In this document: positions 1 to 11,592 of the stretch, in pieces
Numbering within the stretch: the first letter of the stretch is position 1
Layout of the letters: the number at the start of each line of letters is the position of its first letter
DNA from: Annona cherimola
Taxonomy: Eukaryota; Streptophyta; Magnoliopsida; Magnoliales; Annonaceae
Length of the DNA: 64,000 bases
NCBI GenBank assembly: GCA_030490835.1
Contig: CM059977.1
Coordinates: forward strand, 13,053,399 to 13,117,398
Reading direction: 5' to 3'
Made by a program: the position numbers and the translations under genes
Notes under the pieces: generated by a model
The model's database searches: none
What the model saw: only the letters and a program-made list of their open reading frames with translations
Told to the model about the DNA's origin: nothing

Positions 1-4
1 TGAG

Positions 5-3000
5 ATGGCACCTGCTCCTGCTAGATTCGAAGATTTCATAGTGTCAGTAAAAAGGAAGGAAACCATTGCAGCGGTGCTGCCCATGCAAGAGCACTGGCTA
101 CCTCTCTCCAACCTCGATCTGCTGTTGCCGCCTCTCGACTTCGGTGTTTTCTTCTGCTACAAGAAGCCAAACGGACCCTACGGGTTCCCGGCCATGGCCA
201 GCATTCTCAAGAAATCCCTGACCCAGGCGCTGGTTTCTTACTATGCCTTAGCCGGGGAGATGGTGTGCAACTCTGCTGGAGAGCCGGAGCTCCTCTGCAA
301 CAATCGAGGGGTCGATTTCTACGAAGCCTACGCTGATATTGAACTCCACCACCTCCAGCTCTACAACGTCAACACCTCCATCGAAGGCAAGCTCGTCCCG
401 AAGAAAAGGGAGGGAGTCCTCAGTGTTCAGGTTACAATTACCAATCCTTCCCTAGCTAGCTTGAACATCGGCTACATATGATACACCAGAGCTTTTTATG
501 GGTGAAAAGATAAAACATTTAAAGGGCATTATTAGATTTCTTCCCCCCTTATCAATCTAGAAGATTGTCACATATCCGCGACTTTGTTTATAATCGAAAA
601 AGGAAAATTTCCGCCATTTTTTCGATTGGAGTCTACGGGTACGTTTGGTTGGAGGTAAAACTTTTTGATGAAAACTTTTTAGAGTAGAAGTTGTCAAGTT
701 GATAGAAAATGATTTGATGTGATAGGGGTAATAATGAGGTGTAAAGAGAATAAAGTTAAAATAGATAGGGTAGTTGTATGAGTATTTGTGTGGAAATGAT
801 TGAAAAGTAGGGTTGTTTATATAGGAAAATGTGAAAAAATAATTAAAAAATAAGGTAGTTATGGGGAGTGAAAAGTTTTTGATTGAAAAGTTTTTGTGTG
901 TAACAAAACACACCCTACATACCCACAACTAAATGCCTTTTTGTGGGTGAAAAAAATTAATTAGAAGGCATTGTTAGATCTTTAAAAATATAATTTCGTG
1001 GGAGGGCGTGGGAAGACAAAAGACTGCTGGTGTTATTTTTATTTTCGTAAATTCGTGTTACGGTCTGAAATAGATATAGTGTAATAGGAAGAGAGCTTAA
1101 AAAGGGAAAATTTGTAGAAATATTAATGATGTCACTAAGTTTTATAGTATTCTTTTTAAGGAAAAGTAAGAAATTTTTTAAAAATATAAATAATGATGAA
1201 AATGTAGTTATAAAATTATTGGAAATTGTTGAGGCATGATGTGAATATTCTTAAAAGATCCGAAGACGGACACCATGCAGTCTTATTAGCCCACTCACAT
1301 GCATGTATGCCATTCTTTAGGTCTGTAAGTATGATGGCCCACTGACATCCCACTGTAAATTGGTTGTCCGCACACTAGAATAATAAATTAACCTAAAGAG
1401 AGAGAAAATACCATCGCGATAGATGTCTTGGTTTGTAAGCTTGCATGATGCCTTGGTTTGTAAGCTTGCATGATAGCCCACTGATCTCATGCCACTACTA
1501 TTGATTGCTTGTCCTCATGCAACAATAAAAATAAGCTTGAAATGAAATGAGAGAAAAAGACAGCACCTTGATCCATCTCGCAAGCTTGCTATAACTATAC
1601 GCGCAAGGTAGGACAGAAACAGAGCAACGACTGTACTAATTACCTTATCATATATAGTCACATGCAGCAGTTGTCACGTCGTGCACGAAAGCATGGCTTA
1701 GCTAGAAGATCAGAAAGGGCAGTCATGTCAAAGTAAATAGAATTCGAAATAGTTTGTATAATTCTCTGATAAGTTATATAAGGCAATTGCCCTAGATACT
1801 TAGCTGTACGTAGAATTGTAGATCCTCCAATGCTCAAGGGTATATTATAAAAACGTGCATTTTTAAATAAAATCTCTCCTATTGAACTTTTCCTCGATCC
1901 GAGGGATAGGAGTCAGAATATACGCTGGCATAACCTATTGCATTCTTCTATTAAGAACAAAAAATCCTTGTTCTTGTCGCATGTAATTCATGACATTTTT
2001 TTTATATATTGCTAAACGATCCCAACTTCTCGTGCTACACGACTAAGGCAGTTAAAGGAAGCACGTGATTTCTATGGAATTCATCTTTGCAGTTTTGCCT
2101 GGCATTTCCACGTCTGTGAAGACCCGTTGATCTGTCGGCAAGCCTGCGAAACCGGACCAAGGACTGCCACAACCCAAATTTCATGAGTGGGAATAGAATG
2201 ATAACTTAAATAAAAGTCATTCATCTATTTTTTATCGAAAATTATATGTCGAAATGATTTTAAATGTAATGTGTGGAGTAAATTTATCGTAATTATCAAG
2301 TTGAACCCAATCCAAAAAGGTTATATATATATATACATGAATAATGATATTGTATATCTAATTAACAACTTCATATATTTTTTATTTTTATGTAGGCCTA
2401 TAAGTACTTTTTATTTCATGTGACAAATTTTATTTTTTAAATTATTATATACGTTTTTGCAAAATTTCAATAATAAAAAATTGATTTTTTTCATAGGGGA
2501 GAGAGTGTAAAATGGGTGAAACTTTGTAAAAAAAATAAATAAACAAACGAAAAATGATATATTTTGAAATATATAAATTAAATCCATGTATACTACATAA
2601 AAAAAGAAATTTTAAAAATAAAACATACAAGTTTGTTACTATCTAAACAGCAAGTGGATATACATTGTATATATATGAGGCATGATTATATAGAAAATAT
2701 TATATATATATGTTTAAGTTGCAATATGTTGCAATATTCATTTTTTATTTTTCTTCATAAATATATTTTCTTGAGTGTATTTAATTTCTATACCAAGTTT
2801 TGTTATTTTACAAGATTTTTAAATCTTTATTTTTATTTTTAAAAATTAAGTTTTTAAAGGATGAAAAATGACCTATATACCCCTAAAGTTGATGATTTTT
2901 GCAAATAAAAAATAAATATGTAAAAGTATTGTATCATGGAAAAACTTAGTATATGAATTAAATATACTCAGGAAAACAAGTTCATGAAGAAAAAATTAAA

Positions 3001-6000
3001 AAAATAAATAACGAATATTGTAACTTAAACATATATACAATGTATTGTATATACTTATGCCTTTGTATATATACATACAGAAACAATGAGCTTCTAACAT
3101 ATGAATGCTTGAAGTTAGAAATATGATTAAAAAATTCTAACTTTATTTATGTACAGTGGGGACATTAATTTGTAGCTGGATATATAGATCTGGTGTAGAT
3201 ATAGCTTATATAGTTGAAAAAATGTACCCCTTATCCAATCAGAGCTTATTGAATCATTGCAGGGGTCCAAAAAGTCTCTGTCTCTTGAAACCAGGGCATG
3301 GCATCATGATAGTCATACTCATACCAATTTCATTAAGGAAAGATGAATGATATTGAACCATCTGGACATAATCCCAGGATTTTGCGTGACAAGCAGATCC
3401 AATCATCATTTGAGCCGTCTGTTAAACTATTAGTTGCTTCCATTCAACACATATCCATTCTATCACTTCACTTCGACCAAATCGAGGCCTGCCAATAATT
3501 TTTGTAGAAATGAATTATCTTACCATCCGAATTCTGGCTGACCAACCTCTCACATCACGGATGAAAAGTCTCTTAAGTGACATAATAACAGTGTACGCTA
3601 CTATTTTGTTTTAAATAGTGCGAAGTTGGCACGTCACAATTTATCAGTGATAGCGTTAGTTCATTTGTTAGTAAAATAAAGGACGACATCACGCATTGCA
3701 TTGCTCTAAAGTAATCTATTTAATTCTCTGCATAGTAATTATGCATAAACTGATTTTTATTGTCGTGAGTTGTGGTTGATGATTCAAAGATGCTTTTCTA
3801 TTTTATCAAAAAAAGATACTTTTCTAAATCGTAGAAATATATAAAGATAAAGATAGTGCTCAATTCGAATTTCATTAAAACATCCTGATATATAGGAAAG
3901 TGATAGGTTTCTGCTCCATTAATCATCATGTTCCCTTGTCGAAATGACGAAGAATTACAGGGAAGAAATTGCAATTACAATACCATCCGCCCCTACAATT
4001 CTCTTACATTTCTTTATTTACAACTACAATTAATTCAATCCTCTTATGACAACTCACCTGGCCTAGTGGCTAAGACGCCCGCAGCTATCAGAAAATGCAC
4101 AGTCAATCCACCAACACTTGTTCTCTTTTAGAAAGAAAGATATATTTGTCCTTGACAAATTAAGAGTGCTTTTGATAATATGTAAAAGTCAAAAAGAAAA
4201 TTACACTTCTTCCCACACAATATGATGTAACATCTAAATCACCTGGTTACCTTACCTTTTATTATTATTTTTTTACGTATAAATTATTTTTTACATATTT
4301 CTATACGACTATTTTATCCATTTCAACATTACTTTCTTCAATAATTATCATTGCATTTCCCATATCAAATCATACTCTCACCTTTTTAAAATTTTAATTA
4401 TTTTCAATTTTACTTGTGCATCTTCCCAACAGACAGAAACTAGTTTAGATTGAAAATTTGGTCAAATATAGATATTGTAATGTGGCGTTTCAGGTGATCC
4501 TAAAAAAAAGAAAAAAAAAAGAAAGAAAGAAAGTGATGTCTTCCTATTTCCCAAGTTCCATATATAGAGTAGACGGAGTCAATTAATCAGGTAGGCTTGA
4601 TATTCAGAGCCATGCTGTGCTCTTGAAACGACTGAACCAGTCATTAGACCTCCGAAAAAGTAAAATGTTGATACAAGCAAGTCAATAGCGGGGATGAACC
4701 GCATGCATAGATGACATTGACACAAATGTTTCACCGCCTCACGTTCCCCACTCCTGCGAACTTGAAATTTCACTGAAACCGTCTAATTTATTGTACGAAA
4801 AATTAGTAACGATGACTGTGTTGCTAATTCGCGTTATACTAAATATTAGTTTTCAAAATAATTTCATATATATGAATTACATCATCAGAAAACGAGTTTA
4901 GGAGGTCTAGTAGTGGTCAGCCAACGAATTAAAAGAAAATTAGGAGTTAGTTTCAACGAGTTTGGAATATTTGAAATTTGGGTTGAATTGGAGTTGATAT
5001 TGAATTTTTTTTTTTTTTTTCCTGTGTATATTCTCTTACTCGGTAGCATTGACAATCTTTTCAAGAAAATGCTGATCGAGTTGGGCAATCTAGGCAAAGA
5101 AATGATACTTGGACTTGGGGGTGTGTGTTTGTGAGGGCAGGCAACAGAGCTCAGATGTGGGGGAATCGTTGTTGCATGCGCATTCAGTCACCAGGTAGCA
5201 GATGCACACGCAGCCAACATGTTCTTGGTATCGTGGGCAGAGATGGCTCTATCCAACTCTATTTCCATCCACCCCTCATTCCGCCGATCACTCCTCAGCC
5301 CCAGGCGCCCTCCTCCTTCCCGCGATGCCTCCATCGACAACCTCTTCGTTCCAATCTCGTGCATTCCTCCAACAGCCGAAGACCAAAACATCATCATAAG
5401 CCGCATCTACTACATGACTGCTGAATCCATCAGCAAGCTCCAGGCCTATGCGAGCTCAAATACCTACAAGAGAACCAAGCTCGAGGCATTTTGTGCTTGC
5501 CTGTGGCAGATTGTCGCCAAAAGCGAGAAAGAAGGCACTGGGAAGAAGTGCAAGATGGGAGTGGTTGTTGAGGGACGGAGCCGATTGAGCAACGGCACTG
5601 AGCCCAGCTCCTTATCCAACTACTTTGGGAACGTGTTGTCGGTGCCATACGCGGAGGAGAGAGTGGAGGAGCTGAGTGCAAGGCCTCTCAGCTGGGTTGC
5701 AAATGCAGTGCATGAATCAGTGGTGATTGGAGCAAGCAAGGAGCATTTCTTGAATTTGATTGATTGGGTGGAGGCTCGGAGGCCGGAGCCGGCGGTGGCG
5801 AAGGTATACTGCACGAGAAAGGAAGAAGGGGCAGCGTTTGTGGTGTCATCAGGGCAGAGGTTCCCAGTGACAAAGGTGGATTTTGGATGGGGGAAGCCTG
5901 TGTTTGGGTCATACCACTTCCCATGGGGTGGAGAAACAGGGTATGTGATGCCGATGCCAAGCGCAAGCAAGGAGGGGGATTGGGTGGTTTACATGCTTCT

Positions 6001-6088
6001 GGCAAAGGGGCAACTGGAATTGCTAGAAGCAGAGCTGGGTCATCTCTTTCACCCCATGACTCCAGATTACCTATTCGGTTCCCTCTGA
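5..6088 (+). CDS. BAHD-family acyltransferase (HCT / alcohol acyltransferase type), 2 exons
   Basis: Exons 5-430 and 5141-6088 join in phase 0 (donor gttaca, acceptor gggcag) to give 457 aa, a normal BAHD length. The family transfers an acyl group from acyl-CoA to an alcohol or amine in the cytosol. Seen: the N-terminal block [14 protein letters not shown]; the catalytic HxxxD as HQVAD (about H159-D163), just after the splice; and the structural DFGWG motif near residue 389, followed by the usual C-terminal PMP...PDYLFGS region. The intron falls directly after a Gln codon, the conserved 'Q' intron position of the family. The start is the first Met; only 4 bases precede it, so a longer N-terminus and the promoter cannot be judged. 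A possible AATAAA lies at 6289-6294. The substrate is not readable from sequence; hydroxycinnamoyl or coniferyl alcohol-type transferases are the nearest resemblance from memory. Confidence 0.9.
637..915 (+). mobile_element. PIF/Harbinger-like MITE, copy 1
   Basis: 279-bp non-autonomous element beginning GGGTACGTTTGG and ending in the inverted ACACACCC, flanked by the direct duplication TAC (634-636 and 916-918). The body is shared with copies at 17544, 36491, 50990 (reverse), 56744 and 57874. It is almost identical to the 56744 copy, which suggests recent movement. No coding capacity. Confidence 0.8.
2666..3075. mobile_element. Foldback (long inverted repeat) element, family with 20374
   Basis: About 410 bp whose two halves are imperfect inverted repeats of roughly 150-190 bp. 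Each arm contains the tttttcttcat(a/g)aa segment, and the centre is rich in aaaaatgac / acccct. Arms and centre resemble the element at 20374-20818, so the two are probably one family. No clear target duplication. Confidence 0.5.
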
Positions 6089-7850
6089 TCATGTTTGTAT
6101 CTTGTCCAAGGAATTGTGGATTATTTAAAAGGATCTAGTGTTTGAGTTCTGTAATCTGATGACATGGCTTGTCCTATATACATGTATTCCTCCGTTGTCT
6201 GTATTTTTTGCGCTGAGATGAGATCTTTGAAACGTATTTGCCTGTGTCATTCATAATCTTTAAAAACTCTGTTCTCTCTACCACAGCCAATAAAATCATC
6301 GAGCATCCGATTATGGAGTCCTAATTCCAAGACCCCATCTTGGACTTCGAGAACAATGCCGGAACAGAATTGCACATTTTGCATTTAAAGTAGCTGCTCC
6401 TCTTCAAGGGAATGTTATCTCTGACACAATTTTTGGTGGGCCTCGCGGGCCCAAGTGATTCTCGAGGGAGGTTAGGATTTCCCAATGTCCAAGAAAGCTA
6501 CCCATTTTGCGTATTTCATGCATTTTTCTTCCTTTTTCCTTTATTATTTTTCTTGCATTTTCCCGCATGGATCTCTTTATCAGACAACTAAAAATTACAT
6601 TTTACAAGACACGACAATCTTTTAATTAATTCGTTGTAATCACCGTCCCTTTCTATTATGATCAAATCTACGATACTAATGATAATTAACTAATTAAGAA
6701 GATGTCACAGTGTCTATATATGCACGCGTGTCAATTAACTATGGGCTGAGGAAATAAATAAGCTAAGATAAACGCATCACATTTTTGTGTTCTTATATCT
6801 ACAACTCAACCTAACTACATATTTCAATTCTAACGATGTTGCTAATCAAGTAGCTAAGAAGACAATGCTCTGAAAAATGAGAGAATTTTTAAAACTGAAA
6901 TTCGAAGCGTGGACCTCCCTTTACAAAGTCAAGACTCTTCGCCAACCATGCAATTGCTTGCCGACTTCAAATGGACATTGGTTTAGGGAAGCAGCGCACT
7001 AGAGTATATAATTGGCAGCTAAGACCTGCATCTAATTAATTAGCCTGCCTTTCAATCAATCAAATTCCTTATATAGGAATTAAATTAAGTATACATATAT
7101 GATTTTTGATGGAATTCTTAATTCCATTGTGCATTGGATGGATTGATTGGAATCGCTAGCTACCTACCAGTTTATGATAACACAGAATACTTTAAAATTC
7201 GTCTGAATCAGCAATGCAAAATTATCCTAATCCCTACCATGAATGGAACTGTGCATGAAAATTAAACTTAGAAGAGATTCTAATCAATGATATTATTTAA
7301 TTTTACTATTTTCGTGTTCAAGATATTTTCCTTCACTAAAATTTAATCATGCAGTACATAGCACATTAGCAACTAAAAAACTTTATTACAAGGAAAGTGT
7401 GTATGCGAGAGAATTTTCTTGCTTATGATGTTGCTTTATGAAAATTTTCTTATAATAATGTTTTTCTTACCAAATTTTAGTAAAATAATTATGAACTATT
7501 GGCAACTAAATTTTTCTTAGTGATTGCTATATAACATATGACACTAACTATTGGTAACCAAAATTTACCCTTATGCACTTTCCAAAAAAAAAAAAAAAAA
7601 AAAGACTTACCCTTATGCAATAAAACTTTAGTTGCCAAAAATTAAAATTTTTATAGTGATGGCTCCCTAATAATAGGGGACATGCATATAATATATAGTG
7701 GTAGAAGTATTTTTTAACAATGCCGCAAAATCTTACTAAGTATGAATGCAAGTTCTAAAATTAAAAGACATGCATGCAATATTAACAAATTTAAACCACG
7801 ATGAGAAAGAAGCTAGATTGGGTTTTTGAGCAATTTCTTTTTTTTTTTTT
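6089..7850. other. Intergenic, 3' flank of the BAHD gene
   Basis: Contains the putative 3' UTR (possible AATAAA at 6289-6294) and then AT-rich sequence with a poly(A) run near 7588-7604. I see no gene and no clearly delimited repeat. Confidence 0.6.
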
Positions 7851-10190
7851 TTTTCCATGAGCTCATAAAACATGAGTTTGTATATGAGCTAATGAGCATC
7901 TACAAAATTTGATGCTATTTTCCTACATGTGCAACTCATAAAGCATTAGTTTATGATAGAATTTCATCCCATTGATATACTAAACTCTAATAAGGTGCAT
8001 CACCTAAAAGACAAAGAATGTTAGAACTATATCAAAGGATTCCTCAAAGTATGCACTTCAACACTCAAGTTAATAGAGAAAAAGATATAGTATATCAATA
8101 GGGAAAAGCTAAGACTCAAGTAAGCATACTTGTGTATCAAGGCATAGCTCATTATTAATACACCTATTCATGCATGAGCAACATCCCCAGATCGAGTTTG
8201 GAGGAAGGCATATCTCTTTTATGTTTAATGTAATAAAAAAATGAGCATACTTGGAATCCTTACTAACCTCTCCCTATACAGGAGCGCTGACCAACTTGGG
8301 ATTCTCATTGCCTTATCATAGGAAATTTTTATTTTCACAAGTGAAATAATATCTTAGACTGATTAGACGTGCAATATGGGTGAGGTTCTGGTTATAAATA
8401 ATTACACAAGTCCATGCAAAATACTTATTAAAGAAGCCAAGGGCTACCCTCGATAATGAGTCACTTGAGGTAGGGTATTACTTCAGTATGACATGTTAGT
8501 TCAACTAAGAACCTAGTTGTCAAGTGCAATAAGCCCAAAAATGCTTTTTGTGTGGTGGTTGCTAGTATGGAGGCCATAGCCTAACATTTGATGAGGTGAT
8601 ATGAGAAATCAAATGATGGTTATCCCTAACACATATCCATCATTCGGTCATTTTGTGTCAACATGATGATGAATAGATATAATATGGTATATATCATGAA
8701 TCTCTTTCGAAAAGTAATAAAACTTATTTAGCAGAGAAAGTTTTTGAATGTTCCTAATATAAATTTTATAATAGCATAAACTTCCTAGAATTGATGTTAT
8801 CAAATGAACAAATGCACTTGAATTGATAAGATAGAACAATCAATTGATTGTTAAGCTTCTACTATGAATCATTGATGGTGCCACTTGTAATTAGAGAGTT
8901 GGTGATGATAACTTTTTATTTCAATTTAGTGAGCATGGATTTTCATTTATGCTAACTAGATGAGTTGTCCTTTATACTCTGACTAGTGTGGGCTTAGAGG
9001 GAGTAATTTCTCAAGCTGTAGTTTTTGTCATGCTGGCCATGAACTATTTAGAGATGGAAAGCCAAATCATCGCACAAAGGCAATCTTCTTCTCAAACATG
9101 GTTGTAATTATGCAGGCCATGAATAGACTTTAGGCACAATTGGCATCATCATTTTCTTTGGAGGATTGATTATGCAATGCCCAAGATTTTCATGGAAGGG
9201 AGCCAGTTGCTGTGATGGTGGAAGGAGCTGAGTAAGAGTCCATTTTGGAGTGAATAGATATGCTCTACTCCGGTAGGAAACGTGATGATCCTTCTCTAGG
9301 ACACACCACAAATCCTAATTGGTCACTTTACCAAGCTAAATGCAACTGGTTATCTAGGTGAATGACATTTCTTTAGGCATTCTACTTATCGATTAGGTGC
9401 ATCTTTTTGGACTATCTTTGTCTAGATATTGGGCCGTTGGCACTAGCTGAATGTGATTATTAAGGTCGTAAAGGTTAGTTATGCCCTAAATCCATGTGTC
9501 TTTGGTTGTGTCTACTAGTAGCATTCCCATAATACTTGTTATAGAAAGGTTGTCATCATTGCTTGATTGAGGTTACAAGTTTTAGGAATATGGTTATAAA
9601 TGAAGCAAACAAGGTGTTTATGGAAAACTAGTTCTAATGATTTTACTTACCTTATGTGTTTTTTGGTAGTTGAGGGTTGAATTGTTGTTTTTTTCTTTGA
9701 CCATGTTATATGTTCATTTTGTTCTATAAACACACTACTCATAATGGACCCTCATATTATGGCCACACCAAACTCTAGTGGTGGACTAGGGGATATCACC
9801 TACAAGAAGAAAGCGTCAAAACTACACCACAAACTTCTTCAACATATGCGTTTTGACATTTAAGTCGATAAAAGACAATACCATGCTAAGGGAAAGTTAG
9901 GACTCCAGTGAGCATATCTAGTATCGTAACTGGCTTCTTATAAAGGAGTGCTAGTTTACTTAAGGACAATATCTTCAATCAATTATTAGTGTCATACGAG
10001 TGAAATTCTAGTTGTAAATAGTGGTTGTAGCTGAGTGAGATATATTTTCCTTAGTGTCATGGGCAACTAAGGCCTATTCTACAAATCTCTATATGGATTG
10101 CCTGTAGAGCCTACCATCATTCGTGGGGTTGCTTGAAGCCTAATGCACTGCCTCAATTTCACATGTTTGTGTTTGATTTTGGACACACAT
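7851..10190. mobile_element. Decayed LTR-retrotransposon-like sequence
   Basis: Two stretches (about 7990-8250 and 9800-9960) share spaced fragments in the same order: a cacctaaaag/cacctacaag start, then a variant of caagttaatagagaaaaag, then gggaaaagctaagactc. This would fit degenerate related LTRs or one duplicated segment. The region is rich in T where the matching copy has C, as expected from long methylation-driven decay. There are no intact gag-pol frames, and the boundaries are approximate. Confidence 0.3.
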
Positions 10191-10200
10191 ATAATAATTA

Positions 10201-10677
10201 GGGTGAATTTCTTATATATCTATAAATTTTACCCCTAATTCCATTTATACCCATGAATTTTCAAAAATTCCTCTCATACCCATGTATTTTCATCTTAATT
10301 CCACTTATACACATGTCATTAGGAATCCGTTAAAGACGTTCTTAAATCTTTAAAAAATGAATAATATGCTCATCCCTAATTATAATTTTATAGCTAAAAA
10401 TTCATATTATAATAAATTTTTAGTAAGTGTACAACTGTAGAATTATATATTATTTGAAAATGAATCTTTAACTTTGAGCAAAATAACTTTAAATTACATT
10501 ACAGCTGGGGCAAAGTGATCATTTTACAATGGGGCCAACGACTCATTTAGTGAATCCTTAATGACATGGGTATAAGTGGAACTAAGATAAAAATTCGTAT
10601 GTATGATAGGAATTTTTGAAAATGCATAGGTATAAGTGAAATTAAGGATAAAATTAGTGGGTATATAAAATTTGCCC
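10201..10677. mobile_element. Mutator-like foldback MITE with 10-bp TSD
   Basis: 477 bp with terminal inverted repeats of about 130 bp (GGGTGAATTT ... AAATTTGCCC), each carrying short 'ccatttatacccatg'-like blocks. A perfect 10-bp duplication, ataataatta, flanks it (10191-10200 and 10678-10687). Long TIRs plus a 9-11 bp TSD are the signature of non-autonomous MULEs. The element at 48588-49755 has related ends. Confidence 0.75.
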
Positions 10678-10687
10678 ATAATAATTA

Positions 10688-11410
10688 TATATATGTATCA
10701 TAAATAGTGCCTCAATTTTAAAGTATCATATAAATGTTTATGAGCCTAAATTATCTAGTAAAATACGGGTCTTCCATTCATAAAAATTTTATTATCTAAT
10801 TTCTAATTTCTATTTTTATAATGGACTAAATTAGAATAAAAAAGATAGGTAACTATGTAAATGATTGTGGAAGAAAAAAGAAAGTCACATTCTCAAGAAA
10901 ATCCTAAGCGCTAACTTGAAAGATCAGAAACTACAAGATTCAATTAAACATTTGTTCTTATGAATTCAGGTGTGCTTTTGCTTCTAATTTATTTTTCTTG
11001 ATAATTTAACATGAAAGATCCTAGAATGATTATGGTTTTAACTATAAGATTTTCTAACAGTTGGTTGAGCCATCATGCGCACGAGTCTGCAACTTCAGTG
11101 GTTGTTAGCATGATCAACGTGTCCTGGTGTTTCATGAGGTTATACGAGAGATATGCATGATGATTGTCCTCAACAATTTATATATGCACAAAACACTACG
11201 GTTTTGAGGTTTATAAGCTTTTCATACTGCGAGTCACTTAGAAAATAATTATTGGACAAGTCTTTGACTTCACGACTGCTAGTTTCCATGCATGCAACTG
11301 CAAGTTTGAGAATCGGAGTTACTTTTAAACCTTCTTCAAGTACTTTTATACTAGACCAAAGGAAACGCATATATTAACAAGAGCATACAATCAAATTTGC
11401 AAATGTTTCG

Positions 11411-11447
<37 letters not shown>

Positions 11448-11592
11448 GCTTGACGACAGGACCAGTACATGATCAGTTCAGACAATTGATCAGCAGTAAA
11501 TTAATCTCCCTATACCTGGCGGTGTGAAACGCTTTGTTAACATTGTCATCTCTTATATATCCAGGTGTGTAATTCATCAATATTTATATGTC
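10688..11592. other. Intergenic 3' to the bHLH gene
   Basis: AT-rich spacer between the MITE and the stop codon of the minus-strand bHLH gene. Apart from the microsatellite at 11414-11445, nothing recognisable was seen. It should hold that gene's 3' UTR. Confidence 0.5.
11414..11445. repeat. (AT)n microsatellite
   Basis: Uninterrupted AT dinucleotide run of about 32 bp, 3' of the bHLH gene. Confidence 0.9.

Larger units (their letters stand above)
431..5140 (+). other. 4.7-kb 'Q' intron of the BAHD gene
   Basis: AT-rich intron between the two BAHD exons. It holds a complete MITE (637-915) and a foldback element (2666-3075). A degraded stretch near 4190-4440 vaguely resembles the reverse strand of the same MITE family. 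I see no further exon in it. Confidence 0.8.

Noticed and set aside
4050..4125. A-box-like tggcctagtgg
   Set aside because: No B-box follows at a workable distance.
5125..5424. Extra plus- and minus-strand frames over BAHD exon 2
   Set aside because: Shadows of a GC-richer exon; the in-frame HxxxD and DFGWG motifs identify the true frame.
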